From: DASZFV01 sp036494575 | GTDB lineage: Bacteria; Myxococcota_A; Polyangia; Fen-1088 | DNA length: 64,000 nt | Direction: 5' to 3' | Assembly (NCBI GenBank): GCA_036494575.1 | Contig: DASXOE010000083.1 | Location: forward strand, 18,126-82,125 | Shown: positions 7,796-18,241 of the stretch, in pieces | Numbering within the stretch: position 1 is the first letter of the stretch | Layout of the letters: every line of letters begins with the position of its first letter | The notes under the pieces: model-generated | Told to the model about the DNA's origin: nothing | The model's input: only the letters and a program-made list of their open reading frames with translations | The model's database searches: none | Position numbers and translations under genes: made by a program

Positions 7796-8305
7796 TCAGG
7801 CGAGGTATTCGATGCCGCCGTGCAACGAGACGAGGACGAGATCGCGGCCCGGACCAGCGGTGTAGTCGTGGTCGGTTCCCGGTGCCGACTCGACGACGCT
7901 GCCCGGGCCGTAGACCTTCCCACGATCGTGAAGGAGGCCGTCGACCACGAAGGTCACCTCGCGGCCGACGTGCCGGTGGCGCGGGAACCGCGCGCCGGGC
8001 TGCACGCGCACGAAGCCGGCCTCGACGGCGCCCGCGCCCGCGCCGGCTTCGAAGTGGAAGTACCGCACGCCCGGGAAAGGGGCGTCGCTCCAGGCCGCGA
8101 GCTCGTCGACCTTGCGCAGCAGGGCCCAGGCGGCCTCGGCGCCGAGATCGGCGACCCGTCCAAGCGCCCCCGCGAGCAGACCGAACCTGGCCGGTCCTGC
8201 GAGATCGTCGAGCAAACGCCGGCGCAGCGCCGGCGGCGGCGCCACGACGTCGACCGTGGCCTCGACCCACGCGGAGAAGAGCGCGGCTTCATCCGGGGTC
8301 TTCAT
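7796..8305 (-). CDS. ChrR-type cupin anti-sigma factor
   Basis: This 169-residue protein has an N-terminal helical region with ALRRRLLDDLAG, like the anti-sigma part of ChrR, and a C-terminal cupin domain with PRHRHVGREVTFV and a second His-containing strand GTDHDYTAG. ChrR binds zinc and releases its ECF sigma factor on singlet-oxygen or related stress. The N-terminal HxxxCxxC zinc site of classical ChrR is not evident, so sensing may differ. Its ATG overlaps the stop of the sigma factor gene by 4 nt, so the pair is translationally coupled. Confidence 0.82.
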   Translation of the reverse strand: MKTPDEAALFSAWVEATVDVVAPPPALRRRLLDDLAGPARFGLLAGALGRVADLGAEAAWALLRKVDELAAWSDAPFPGVRYFHFEAGAGAGAVEAGFVRVQPGARFPRHRHVGREVTFVVDGLLHDRGKVYGPGSVVESAPGTDHDYTAGPGRDLVLVSLHGGIEYLA

Positions 8306-8997
8306 GAGTCACGCTCGCTCGGGAGGGCGATGGCCCGCCGCAGGGTGTGGAGGGCGCGTGCCAGGCGCGATTTGACGGTCCCGACGGGAACGCCGAGAAG
8401 CTGGGCGCACTCCGTGGCCGACAGGCCCTCGAAGTAGGCGGAGTCCAGCACGGCACGCAGATCGCCCGGCAGCTCTGCGAGGAGACCCTGCACGCGAGCG
8501 CCGTCGACGGTGGCCTGGATGCCGGGCGTCGCCATGGACTCGTCGAGCTCGACGTCGAGGGCGATCTCATCCATGGCGCGCGCGTCGCGCGCGGACCGGC
8601 CCAAGCGATCGAGCGCCCGCGAGCGCGTCCGCACGAGCAGCCAAGCGCGCACCGTCCCGCGCTCGGGGCTGAACGAGGCGGCGTGTTGCCACACCTCGAT
8701 GAACACGTCGTGCACGAGATCCTCGGCGGCCGCTTGCTCGCGCAGCATGCGCTTGGCGACGCCCAAGACGATGGGCGCGTGCAGGTCGTAAAGGGCGCCC
8801 AGCGCCGCCCGGTCGCCGCTCGCCACGGCCGCGACGAGCTCGGCGTCCGGCTCGGCCCTCGCGCCGTCGGTCCGCCCCACCCGGGCCCGCCGCTCTTCCC
8901 CCAACATCGGCGCCCAACCTAGCAGCGCGGGCGCGGACGCGACAAGGGCCATGTTCGCTGTACGCCGGGGACGGGCCGACAGATCGGCGCAATCCAT
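8302..8997 (-). CDS. ECF-family RNA polymerase sigma factor
   Basis: Region 2 is seen in LYDLHAPIVLGVAKRML and EDLVHDVFIEVW, and region 4 in GLSATECAQLLGVPVGTVKSRLARA, the DNA-binding helix-turn-helix. The overlap with a cupin anti-sigma gene fits the RpoE-ChrR group that responds to photo-oxidative stress. The 231-residue frame is longer than usual at the N-terminus, and an ATG at 8907 (MLGEERR) would give a protein of normal length and may be the true start. I did not find a convincing match to the known target promoter upstream. Confidence 0.88.
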   Translation of the reverse strand: MDCADLSARPRRTANMALVASAPALLGWAPMLGEERRARVGRTDGARAEPDAELVAAVASGDRAALGALYDLHAPIVLGVAKRMLREQAAAEDLVHDVFIEVWQHAASFSPERGTVRAWLLVRTRSRALDRLGRSARDARAMDEIALDVELDESMATPGIQATVDGARVQGLLAELPGDLRAVLDSAYFEGLSATECAQLLGVPVGTVKSRLARALHTLRRAIALPSERDS

Positions 8998-9134
8998 TTC
9001 GGTCCATCCATTTGGGCCCCGGCGCAGTGCGCTGCGTCGGGTTTTGAGCCGATCCCGTCGGGGATTCGTCTGTGTGTGCGGCTTTGAGCGGGCGTGTTAG
9101 CCTGAATTTTCGCCCACCGATCGAGGAGGAAACG

Positions 9135-10079
9135 ATGAAGATGAAGCGAAGCGCAGCACCCACGCTTCTTTTGTCGCTGGTGGCGGTGGTCGAGCTCGGC
9201 GCTTGCTCGGGCGGTGCCTCGAGCGGACGGACCTCCGGCGCCGCCGGCATGACGGGCGCCGCCGGAGCGGCGGCTGGCGCCGCGGGTGCGGCGGGCTCGA
9301 CCGGCGGCGCGGGCACGACCGGTGATGCCGGCGCGACCGGGAGCGCCGGAATCAGTGGCGGCGCGGGCACGGGCGAGGCGGGTACGACTGGCGCGGCCGG
9401 CGCGACGGGCGCGGCCGGAACACCCGCCGCCGACGGGTCCGCGGACACAGGCACAGGCTCGGACGTCACGCCCCTCAGCGGCACCGTGAAGCTCATGGTC
9501 CTCGGATCCTCGAACGAGCGTGGCACCTGCTGGCGCGCGTACCTGCAGCGCGATCTGCAGATGAACAACATCACCAACTTCGACTTCGTCGGCGAGCAGA
9601 ACATCGGCCCGAGCTGCGCCGGCGTCACGACGTACGACAAGGACGTGCAGGCTCCGCAGGACGGCATCATCATCACCGGCCTGCCGGCCAGCACCTACGC
9701 GGGCTGGTTCAAGGCGAACACGCCGCAGATCGCGCTCATGCACTTCGGCGGAGCCGACCTGCTGGCCAACATGCCCGTCGACGGGGTCATGACGGCCTAC
9801 ACGACGCTGCTCGGGGAATTGCGCAAAGCGAACCCGAACGCCGTCCTCCTCATCGCGCAGCACACGCCCGAGGGCAAGGACGCGGTCCTCACGCTCAACG
9901 CCGACATCGCGAAGTGGGCCACGCAGAACACCACGGCGCAGTCTCCCGTGATCGCGGTCGACCTCTACACCGGCATCCTTCCCTCCGACCAAACGGACGG
10001 GGTTCACCTGAACCTATCGGGCTCGCAGAAGGTGGCGGATCGCTTCCTTGCGGCGCTCAAGCCGTTCTTCAAGCCATAA
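9135..10079 (+). CDS. SGNH/GDSL-hydrolase-like lipoprotein with Gly/Ala linker
   Basis: The ATG at 9135 follows a strong GAGGAGG. A lipobox ends in LGAC, then about 85 residues of Gly/Ala/Thr repeats lead to the globular domain. That domain begins LMVLGSSNERGTCWRAYL, equivalent to the GDS block of SGNH esterases, and ends with DGVHLN, the DxxH block. Two family features are altered: the Asp of GDS is Ser, and the GTND block reads GGAD, losing the oxyanion-hole Asn. It may be a weak esterase or a binding protein on the cell surface. It diverges from the ECF sigma operon, which could regulate it. Confidence 0.78.
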   Translation: MKMKRSAAPTLLLSLVAVVELGACSGGASSGRTSGAAGMTGAAGAAAGAAGAAGSTGGAGTTGDAGATGSAGISGGAGTGEAGTTGAAGATGAAGTPAADGSADTGTGSDVTPLSGTVKLMVLGSSNERGTCWRAYLQRDLQMNNITNFDFVGEQNIGPSCAGVTTYDKDVQAPQDGIIITGLPASTYAGWFKANTPQIALMHFGGADLLANMPVDGVMTAYTTLLGELRKANPNAVLLIAQHTPEGKDAVLTLNADIAKWATQNTTAQSPVIAVDLYTGILPSDQTDGVHLNLSGSQKVADRFLAALKPFFKP

Positions 10080-10135
10080 ACGCGGCCCGCGACCGAGTCG
10101 AGTCGACAGGTCGACACTTGACGGTGCGGCGCGCG

Positions 10136-10151
10136 CCCCCACTTTTGGGGG
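10136..10151 (+). promoter_or_regulatory. Hairpin covering the ribosome-binding site of the CsbD gene
   Basis: Five Cs (10136-10140), a 6-nt loop ACTTTT and five Gs (10147-10151) stand immediately before the ATG at 10152. In RNA the C-run would pair with the G-rich ribosome-binding site and hold the start closed. A GTCGAC-AG-GTCGAC element lies about 30 nt further upstream. Regulation of translation is an inference. Confidence 0.45.
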
Positions 10152-10334
10152 ATGAACAAAGATCAAACGTCCGGGGCCGCGCAGAACGTCAAGGGCCGCG
10201 TCAAGCAGGCCGCGGGTGTCCTCAGCGGCAACTCGGACAAAGAGTCCCAAGGCGCTTCCGAACGCGCGACGGGCGCCGCGCGCAAGGTGGTGGGTGATCT
10301 CAAGCACAAGCTGGCCAAGAAGATCGATCGGTGA
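10152..10334 (+). CDS. CsbD-family stress protein
   Basis: This 60-residue hydrophilic protein shows the CsbD layout: an N-terminal QNVKGRVKQAAG segment, a central GNSDKESQGASERATG turn, and a Lys-rich end. CsbD proteins accumulate under general stress and in stationary phase, and their molecular role is not known. It lies 72 nt after the SGNH lipoprotein gene in the same direction. The G-run before the ATG can pair with an upstream C-run. Confidence 0.85.
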   Translation: MNKDQTSGAAQNVKGRVKQAAGVLSGNSDKESQGASERATGAARKVVGDLKHKLAKKIDR

Positions 10335-10442
10335 GCGTGCGCCGTGTCGACGGGCCGTCGGCTCCGGTAGTGACCGCAACGTGGCGTACCGCCTGAGCAC
10401 GGAAGAGCGGAAGGCCTCGACGGAGCCCGCCGGATGGTCAAC

Positions 10443-12323
10443 CTATCGATACCCGGCCGCCTGCAACTTGAAAAGCTGCGCGTAGCGCGCGCCCGCCGCC
10501 AGAAGGTCGGCGTGCGAGCCGTCTTCGATGACGCGGCCGTGCTCGAGCACGAGGATGCGGTCGGCCATGCGCACGGTTGGGAAACGGTGCGAGATCAGGA
10601 TCGCCGTGCGGCCTTTCGTGAGCTGGCGGAAGCGCTCGAAGACGGCGTGCTCGGCTTCGGCGTCCAGGGCCGCTGTCGGCTCGTCGAGGATCAAGATGTC
10701 CGCTTCGTCGCGCATGAACGCGCGCGCGAGGGCGACCTTTTGCCATTGGCCGCCCGAGAGCTCGGCGCCGCCCTTGAACCAGCGGCCGAGCTGCGTGTCG
10801 AGGCCCTGGGTCAGGCCGCTCACGAGCTCGCGCGCGCCGCCCTGCTCGACGGCCCGCTGTACGCGCAGATCGTCGGCGAGGTGCTCGACGCTGCCGAAGG
10901 CGACGTTCTCGCGCGCGAGCAGCTGGTACTGGTTGAAGTCCTGGAAGATGACGCCGATGCGGCGGCGCAGGTCCTCCTCGTTCCAGTCGCGCAGGTCTCG
11001 GCCGTCGAGGCGCACGCGGCCCTCGGTGGGCCGGTAGAGGCCGGCGAGGAGCTTGATGAACGTCGTCTTGCCGGCCCCGTTCTCGCCGACGAGCGCGAGG
11101 CTCTGCCCCTTCGGCAGAAACAGGTCGATGCCGCGCAAGGCCCAGCCGTCCGCGTCGGGATAACGGAACCCCACGCCCTCGAAGCGGATGCCCTCCTCGC
11201 CGAGCACCGCCGTCGCGGGCGCCGCCGCGCCGGGGCCGCGGTCGGTCGGCGCCGCGCGCGGCGTGGGGATGGCGAGGAACTCGAACAGGTTCGACATGTA
11301 GAGCGTGTCCTCGTACATGCCGCCCACAGCCGTGAGGATCGACTGGAACGCCTGCTGCCCCTGGCGAAAGGCCGCGAGGTAGAGCGTCATGTCGCCGAGC
11401 GAGAGCGCGGCGCGCGCCGCCGCGACGACGATGAGCGCGTAGCAGCCATAGAAGACCAGCGTGCTCACGAGCGAGAGCAAGTAGGCCCAGACCGCGCGGC
11501 GCGTGGCGAGGCTCTTGTCCTCGTCGTAGAAGCGCTCGGCCAGGTCGCGGTAGCGCGCGAGCAGGAGCGGGCCGAGGCCGAAGAGCTTCACCTCTTTGGC
11601 GTGCTCGTCGTTGGCCATGACGTACTCGAGGTAGTTGAGGCGGCGGGCGTCGGGCGAGCGCCAGTTGCGCAGGCGGAAGGCCGCGCCCGAAAAACGCGCC
11701 TCGGCGATGAAGGCCGGCACGGTCGCCGCGAGCAGCGCCACCACCATCCAGCCCGAGAAGCGCACGAGCAGCGCGACGTAGCCGGCGAGCGTGAGCGCGT
11801 TGCGGAGGAGCTGGAAGTTGCCTTGGATGAGAGAGAGCGGGCGCGACGAGGCCTCGCGGCGCGCGCGCGTGAGCTTGTCGTAGAACTCCGGGTCCTCGAA
11901 GTGACGGAGGTCGAGCTGCAGCGCCTTCTCGAGGATCGCGACGTTGACGTCGATGCCGAGGCGCGAGCCCACCAGCTGGCGCACGAGGCCGAGCGCCCGC
12001 TCGAGCAGCGCACTGCCGCCCACGGCGAGGAGCTCGAGCAGCACGAGGCGCACCGTGCGCGCGACGGCGGCGTCGCGCGCCACGCCGGGCGCGGCGGCGT
12101 GCGCCGCGATCACGGCGTCGATGATGAGCTTGCCGACGTAGACCACGGCCGGAGGCAACGCGGCCGCCAGCACCGTGAGCACGCCGAGCGCCGCCGTGCC
12201 GCCGGGCGACGAGCGCCACACGAGCCCGAGCGTCTGGCGCGACTGCGAGAAGCTCGCGCGCAGGCGCGCGACGACGCCGACGGAGGGCGGCGGCGGCGGC
12301 GGAATGGGGTGGGGCGGGGGCAT
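10443..12323 (-). CDS. ABC transporter with fused membrane and ATPase domains
   Basis: The 626-residue protein begins with a Pro-rich leader, followed by six membrane helices (about residues 30-330) and a C-terminal ATPase. Walker A GENGAGKTT is near residue 412, the signature ELSGGQ near 520 and Walker B DILILDEPTAALD near 541, followed by an ISHRF H-loop. This is the layout of a half-size exporter that works as a dimer in the inner membrane. The substrate cannot be told; lipid, peptide or drug export are all possible. It stands alone, with oppositely oriented genes on both sides. Confidence 0.9.
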   Translation of the reverse strand: MPPPHPIPPPPPPSVGVVARLRASFSQSRQTLGLVWRSSPGGTAALGVLTVLAAALPPAVVYVGKLIIDAVIAAHAAAPGVARDAAVARTVRLVLLELLAVGGSALLERALGLVRQLVGSRLGIDVNVAILEKALQLDLRHFEDPEFYDKLTRARREASSRPLSLIQGNFQLLRNALTLAGYVALLVRFSGWMVVALLAATVPAFIAEARFSGAAFRLRNWRSPDARRLNYLEYVMANDEHAKEVKLFGLGPLLLARYRDLAERFYDEDKSLATRRAVWAYLLSLVSTLVFYGCYALIVVAAARAALSLGDMTLYLAAFRQGQQAFQSILTAVGGMYEDTLYMSNLFEFLAIPTPRAAPTDRGPGAAAPATAVLGEEGIRFEGVGFRYPDADGWALRGIDLFLPKGQSLALVGENGAGKTTFIKLLAGLYRPTEGRVRLDGRDLRDWNEEDLRRRIGVIFQDFNQYQLLARENVAFGSVEHLADDLRVQRAVEQGGARELVSGLTQGLDTQLGRWFKGGAELSGGQWQKVALARAFMRDEADILILDEPTAALDAEAEHAVFERFRQLTKGRTAILISHRFPTVRMADRILVLEHGRVIEDGSHADLLAAGARYAQLFKLQAAGYR

Positions 12324-12364
12324 GCGGGCTTCACTCTAGCGCGCGGCGCGCGCCCGGGACGGGT

Positions 12365-13012
12365 ATGCTCCGCCGCATGACGTGCCGCGCGCGGATGATC
12401 TGCGAAGGGACGTTGGTGGCTGGCGTGCTGGCGGCGGGAGCGGCGGGGTGCGCGAGCACGGGCGCCGCGTCGACAGCGGCGCCCGCGCCTCCTGGGGCCG
12501 GCGTCGCCTCGAGCGCGGCGTCGCCGGCGGTCGCGGCGCAGGCGCCGCCTTCCGTGCCGCCCGCGATCATGGTTCCGGAGACGGCCCAGGTGACGGCGCG
12601 TTTTCATGCCGTGGGCGCGCAGGTCTACGCGTGCGGCGCCGGCCCCGCCGGAGGCGAGCCCGCCTACGCCTGGACTTTGAAGAAGCCGGACGCGACGCTG
12701 TCAGGCGACGACGGCCACGCCGCCGGCACGCATGGCGCCGGGCCGAGCTGGACGTCGACCGACGGCAGCTCCGTCGTGGGCAAGAAGCTCGCGCAGGCCG
12801 ACGCGCCCGCGGGCGACGCCATTCCCTGGTTGCTCGTCGGCGCCGTATCCACGACCGGCGCGGGCGTCTTCTCTGGCGTGACCTACATTCAACGAGTCGC
12901 CACGAGCGGCGGCAAGGCGCCCGGTTCGGGCTGCGGCCCCGACACCGTGAACGCCGAGACGCGCGTGCCGTACGCGGCCGAATATTATTTCTTCCGCGGC
13001 GGCAAGCCGTAG
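12365..13012 (+). CDS. DUF3455-family lipoprotein
   Basis: A lipobox ending in GAAGC is followed by an Ala/Pro linker to about residue 65. The remaining domain reads VGAQVYAC, YAWTLKKPDATL and HGAGPSWTSTDGSSVVGKK, the characteristic order of DUF3455 proteins found in soil bacteria and fungi. Their function is unknown. Two candidate starts are close together (12365 and 12377). It faces the next gene convergently with 14 nt between stops. Confidence 0.8.
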   Translation: MLRRMTCRARMICEGTLVAGVLAAGAAGCASTGAASTAAPAPPGAGVASSAASPAVAAQAPPSVPPAIMVPETAQVTARFHAVGAQVYACGAGPAGGEPAYAWTLKKPDATLSGDDGHAAGTHGAGPSWTSTDGSSVVGKKLAQADAPAGDAIPWLLVGAVSTTGAGVFSGVTYIQRVATSGGKAPGSGCGPDTVNAETRVPYAAEYYFFRGGKP

Positions 13013-13026
13013 CGCTCCCGAGCCTC

Positions 13027-13626
13027 TCATTCGAACGCGCCGGGCGCGCCCCAGAACGGGCTGTCGATCTGGCACGAGAACCTCGAGCCCGACTGCTCCG
13101 TCCAGGTCATCGTCCCCTTCAGTTGGGCGATGAAGGCGCGGTTCGTCGTATCGACGCGAGAGAAGGTGATGGCGCCGACGAAACCCGACACGCTCGCGCT
13201 CATCCCAGCCACGCTGATCGGTCGGCCCGCGATCGCTCCTGGCGGCAGCGGAAACGAGATCGGCTCGGTCGGTTGCGCGATGACCTGGGAGAGCGGCAGG
13301 AGGAAGGACCAGGTGATGGGATGGCCGGCTGTCGCCAGCGTGCACTCGACCTCGTGGCCTCCAATGCCAGAACCCCCGCCTCCGAGGTTCTGACCAACGA
13401 GGCACGGGTTGTCGAAGGCGAGCGTGCCAATTCCGTCGTCGCAGGTCATGGCGAGCTCGGCGGGCGCCTGCGTGAGATCGATCGGCCCGAACGTGGCCGC
13501 GGTTGCTCCGCCCGCGTCGGAGCCGTCGGGCGGCAACAACAGATTCTGCCGTCCGCCGCAGCCGAGGAGTGACGCCATCATCGATGCCGCGACGCAAACG
13601 GGCCACGTCCGCTTCATGGTCAGCAT
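13027..13626 (-). CDS. Hypothetical lipoprotein
   Basis: I do not recognise the family. The start was set at the ATG at 13626 (MLTMKRTW), with a second ATG 9 nt later, because it gives a short basic n-region and a lipobox SLLGC. The ~175-residue mature part is beta-rich in composition, contains a few scattered Cys, and has FSRVDTTNRAFIAQLKGTMTW near the end. The upstream frame is Arg-rich and not protein-like. Confidence 0.65.
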   Translation of the reverse strand: MLTMKRTWPVCVAASMMASLLGCGGRQNLLLPPDGSDAGGATAATFGPIDLTQAPAELAMTCDDGIGTLAFDNPCLVGQNLGGGGSGIGGHEVECTLATAGHPITWSFLLPLSQVIAQPTEPISFPLPPGAIAGRPISVAGMSASVSGFVGAITFSRVDTTNRAFIAQLKGTMTWTEQSGSRFSCQIDSPFWGAPGAFE

Positions 13627-13695
13627 GTTAGCTCGTTCGTGGCGCCGCGGCAGCGGGGCGGCGCGGGCGCGCGTGGTCTGGGATACTGGGGCGCG

Positions 13696-14214
13696 ATGAA
13701 GAGCACACCCGAGGCCCCGACGAGGCGTCCGCCCTTCCTCGAGCCACGCGCGGTGCGCTTCGAGGACGTGGCGGAGATCCTGCGGGTCGTCGGCCGGGCC
13801 ATCGCGCTCGGATGCCGCGATCACTACGACGCCGCGCAGAGGGCCGCCGTCTTCGCGAGCTATGCGAGCGTGCTGTTCGTCGAGGCGCTCGGGCCGTACG
13901 AGGCGGTCGTCGCCGAGGTCGAAGGCCGGATCGTCGCGTACGCGCAGCTAGACGCCGCGACCAGCCGGCTGCGCGCCTTGTTCGTCGACGCCGAGTGCCA
14001 GGGCCACGGCGTGGGGCGCGCCTTGCTGGCCGACGTCGAGGCGCGCGCCGCGCGGCGCGGCTGCGCGCGCCTGCACGGCGCGATGTCGCTGAACGCCGTC
14101 GCGTTCTACGCGCGCGCCGGCTTCCGCGCCTTGGGCGGCGAGGAGCGCCTCATGTCCGCGTCGGAGGGCGTCCCTATCTCCGTCGTTCGCATGGAGAAGC
14201 GGCTGCGCGCCTGA
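13696..14214 (+). CDS. GNAT-family N-acetyltransferase
   Basis: The 172-residue protein carries the acetyl-CoA-binding motif in RALFVDAECQGHGVGRALLADVE (Q-G-H-G-V-G-R) and the following helix-strand elements AVAFYARAGF of GNAT enzymes. The substrate is unknown. The ATG at 13696 was chosen because the preceding residues in the longer frame are Gly/Arg-rich. It stands between unrelated genes, 92 nt before the DUF1207-like gene. Confidence 0.85.
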   Translation: MKSTPEAPTRRPPFLEPRAVRFEDVAEILRVVGRAIALGCRDHYDAAQRAAVFASYASVLFVEALGPYEAVVAEVEGRIVAYAQLDAATSRLRALFVDAECQGHGVGRALLADVEARAARRGCARLHGAMSLNAVAFYARAGFRALGGEERLMSASEGVPISVVRMEKRLRA

Positions 14215-14306
14215 GTCTTCGAGTCGCCGCGCCGGCGAGGCTCGATTGCGTGGTGGAGACGATCGCGCGGTGGTACGTTGCGCCTCGCCCTCGTGAGACG
14301 ACGACG

Positions 14307-15551
14307 ATGACACGATGGATGTGGCTCGGCGCGGCTGCGGCGCTCGTCGGCTCGGAGCCCGCTTTCGCCGAGACAGCCCCCGTCGCGCCGGAGACGCCGC
14401 TCGCGCCGCGCCCCTACTCGGGCTGGGAGCTCGGCGCCACGGGCGAGACGGTCTTCGAGCACACGCGCGCCGGCCTGCGCGATCCCCACTTCGGGATGCG
14501 GCTCTATCGCGACGACGGCGTCCCCGGCGCGCTGCACGAAGTCTCGAATCCCGACGCGCCCGGCTCCGACGCGCGCGCGGCGGCGCCCGACGGAAAGCAC
14601 ACCTTCTGGGACGTCGCCTTCGGCGAGCGGATGCCCGTCTTCACCTGGTACGACGTGAACCCGCAGCGCGCCCGCTACGCGCGCGGCGTGCAGGTGAACC
14701 TGGACGCGGGCGCCTTCATGCTCCTCGACTTCGACAGCCAGTCCTCGGGCGTCATCGACACCGACTTCCGCCTCGGCACCTCGGTCGACTTCCGTCCGTG
14801 GTGGGACGGCTGGGAGCACCTGTCGCTCTCGGCGGGGTTCTTCCACGAGAGCACGCACCTCGGCGACGAATACGTCCTCTCAGCGGCCACGATCCAGGGC
14901 CAAACGACAGCGCCGGCGGCCAATCCAGCGCTGCCCTATCGCGCCAACCCGTCTTACGAGGCGCTCCCCGTCACCGCGAGCGTCGATCTGCCTCTCGGCG
15001 TCACGTCCCTCTCGGGCCGGCTCTATGGCGGCGCCTCGGCGTACTTCTTTAGCGCCCTTCCGAACGGCGCGTTTCCTTCGGAGTGGCGCGCCGGCGCCGA
15101 GCTGCGCTGGACGACCATCGACGGCTCGAACGCCAATGTCCACGCGCCCGAGGGGGCCTCGCTGCCCACGCGCGCCATCGCGAGCCTGCGCCGGCGTTCG
15201 ACCGGCCTGCACCCCGGCGACAGCGCCGACGAAGCCGCCAAGAATCGCGCGAGCCGGTTTCGCCGGCGCCGCGGGGCCTTCGCCGCCGAGGCTGCGTACG
15301 AGCTCCTCTGCAAGCGGAGGTACGATCACGTCGGCGCCGAGCCCGGCCCCGCGACGTTCGTGGCCACGAACTCCTGGTGGCCCATCCAGCATGCCTCGGT
15401 CATGGCGTTTTACAACCTCGACACTGAGCGCTCCTCCTCCAACGCCGTGGGTGTGTCCCTCGATTGGATCGTGGGCCGCTCGCCGTTCGGGCAGCTCACC
15501 GAGTACACGCGCGTAAACGCGCTCGCGCTCGGGTTCTCCTACTACTGGTGA
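14307..15551 (+). CDS. DUF1207-like exported protein, probably outer-membrane
   Basis: The ATG at 14307 gives a clean signal peptide ending near PAFAE. The 414-residue protein has many amphipathic strands, ends in LALGFSYYW (a typical outer-membrane barrel C-terminus with an aromatic last residue), and contains FFHESTHLGDEYVL, a pattern I associate with DUF1207 proteins. A basic segment around RASFRR-like residues near 310-325 is unusual in a barrel. The family assignment rests on that motif and is moderate. It ends only 5 nt before the convergent hisC stop. Confidence 0.68.
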   Translation: MTRWMWLGAAAALVGSEPAFAETAPVAPETPLAPRPYSGWELGATGETVFEHTRAGLRDPHFGMRLYRDDGVPGALHEVSNPDAPGSDARAAAPDGKHTFWDVAFGERMPVFTWYDVNPQRARYARGVQVNLDAGAFMLLDFDSQSSGVIDTDFRLGTSVDFRPWWDGWEHLSLSAGFFHESTHLGDEYVLSAATIQGQTTAPAANPALPYRANPSYEALPVTASVDLPLGVTSLSGRLYGGASAYFFSALPNGAFPSEWRAGAELRWTTIDGSNANVHAPEGASLPTRAIASLRRRSTGLHPGDSADEAAKNRASRFRRRRGAFAAEAAYELLCKRRYDHVGAEPGPATFVATNSWWPIQHASVMAFYNLDTERSSSNAVGVSLDWIVGRSPFGQLTEYTRVNALALGFSYYW

Positions 15552-15556
15552 ACGCG

Positions 15557-16657
15557 TCAGGCCGGCAGGAGGATCGGTCGCAGCGCCGCGAGCAGCCGGT
15601 TGTTCTGGTCGGGCCGGCCCACGGTGATCCGCAGCTTCGTCCGCAGCTCGGGCGAGGACCACCAGCGCACGAGGAGGCTGGCATCCTTGAGCGCGCCGTA
15701 GGTGGCCTCGGCGCGGTCGCCGAATTCGACGAGCAAGAAGTTGGCGCGCGACTCCGGCCAGGTCAGGCCCAGCGTCGAGAGCTCGTGCTCGAGCCGCGCG
15801 CGCTCGTCGAGCGTGCCGCGCATGGCGTCTTCGTGGGCCTTGCGGTCTTCGAGCGCCGCCGTGCCGAGCGTCTGCGTGAGCGCATTGACGTTATAGCTGT
15901 CCTTGACCTTCATCATCTCGGCGATGAGGGGCGCGGCCGCGAACGTGAGCCCGAGCCGCGCGCCCGCCAGGCTGTAGCTCTTCGAGAACGTGCGCAGCAC
16001 GACGACGTTCGCGTGCTCGCCGAGGTAAGGCAGCAGGCTCGCGTCGAGCCCGTCCGCGAGCGCGAAATCGATGTAGGCCTCGTCGACGACGACGATCGAT
16101 TTGGCGGCGGCGTCGGCCAGCTTTCGCAGCTCGTCGACGGGAACCAGCGTCGCCGACGGGTTGTTGGGGTTCGCGAGGATGATCATCTTCGCGCGCTGCT
16201 TGGCGAGCTCGTGCGGCAGCTCCCAGCGCGTGCCCGTCTGCCGGAACGGCACCGTGACGAGCTTCGCGTCCTGGATGGCGGCGAGCTGCTCATAGAGGCC
16301 GTAGGTCGGCCACGGGCAGGCGACGCGCTGGCCCCGGTCCAGAAACGTGCGGTACAGGATCGTGAGGCAGTCGTCGGAGCCGTTGCCGGCCAGGACCTGC
16401 TCGACGTTGACGCCGTAGCGCGCGGCGGCGGCCTCGCGCAGCCGGAGCGCGGCCGGGTCGGGGTAGAGGCGCACCGAATCGTCGGCGACGCTTGCGAGCG
16501 CCGCCATCACGCGCGGCGACGGCGGGTAAGCGCCCTCGTTCGTGTTGAGCTTGATGGCGTCGGGGATCTGCTCACCGGGCGTGTAGCCGCGCATGGCGCG
16601 GATCGCGGGGCGAACGAGGGCGAGGGCCCTGTCGGCGTCGGTCTTTCCACCTGACAC
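15557..16657 (-). CDS. hisC: Histidinol-phosphate aminotransferase
   Basis: The 366-residue PLP enzyme converts imidazole-acetol phosphate and glutamate to histidinol phosphate in histidine synthesis. Motifs visible in order are KLNTNEGAYPPSP near the start, GNGSDDCLTILYRTFL, ILANPNNPSATLVP, VVDEAYIDF and the Schiff-base lysine in RTFSKSYSLAGARLG. Length and motifs match HisC. The GTG at 16657 was chosen since it directly precedes the conserved N-terminus. No other his gene is in the window. A related aromatic-type aminotransferase is a less likely reading. Confidence 0.9.
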   Translation of the reverse strand: MSGGKTDADRALALVRPAIRAMRGYTPGEQIPDAIKLNTNEGAYPPSPRVMAALASVADDSVRLYPDPAALRLREAAAARYGVNVEQVLAGNGSDDCLTILYRTFLDRGQRVACPWPTYGLYEQLAAIQDAKLVTVPFRQTGTRWELPHELAKQRAKMIILANPNNPSATLVPVDELRKLADAAAKSIVVVDEAYIDFALADGLDASLLPYLGEHANVVVLRTFSKSYSLAGARLGLTFAAAPLIAEMMKVKDSYNVNALTQTLGTAALEDRKAHEDAMRGTLDERARLEHELSTLGLTWPESRANFLLVEFGDRAEATYGALKDASLLVRWWSSPELRTKLRITVGRPDQNNRLLAALRPILLPA

Positions 16658-16708
16658 GCGCGATAGGCTATCCTGAGTGCCCTCGTTCCGCGAGGGGGAG
16701 CCCAAGCG

Positions 16709-18221
<1,513 letters not shown>

Positions 18222-18241
<20 letters not shown>

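Noticed and set aside
13812..14306. A long frame leading into the DUF1207-like protein from within the GNAT gene.
   Set aside because: The extra residues are Arg-rich and antisense-like. The ATG at 14307 gives a signal peptide, so the longer start is not used.
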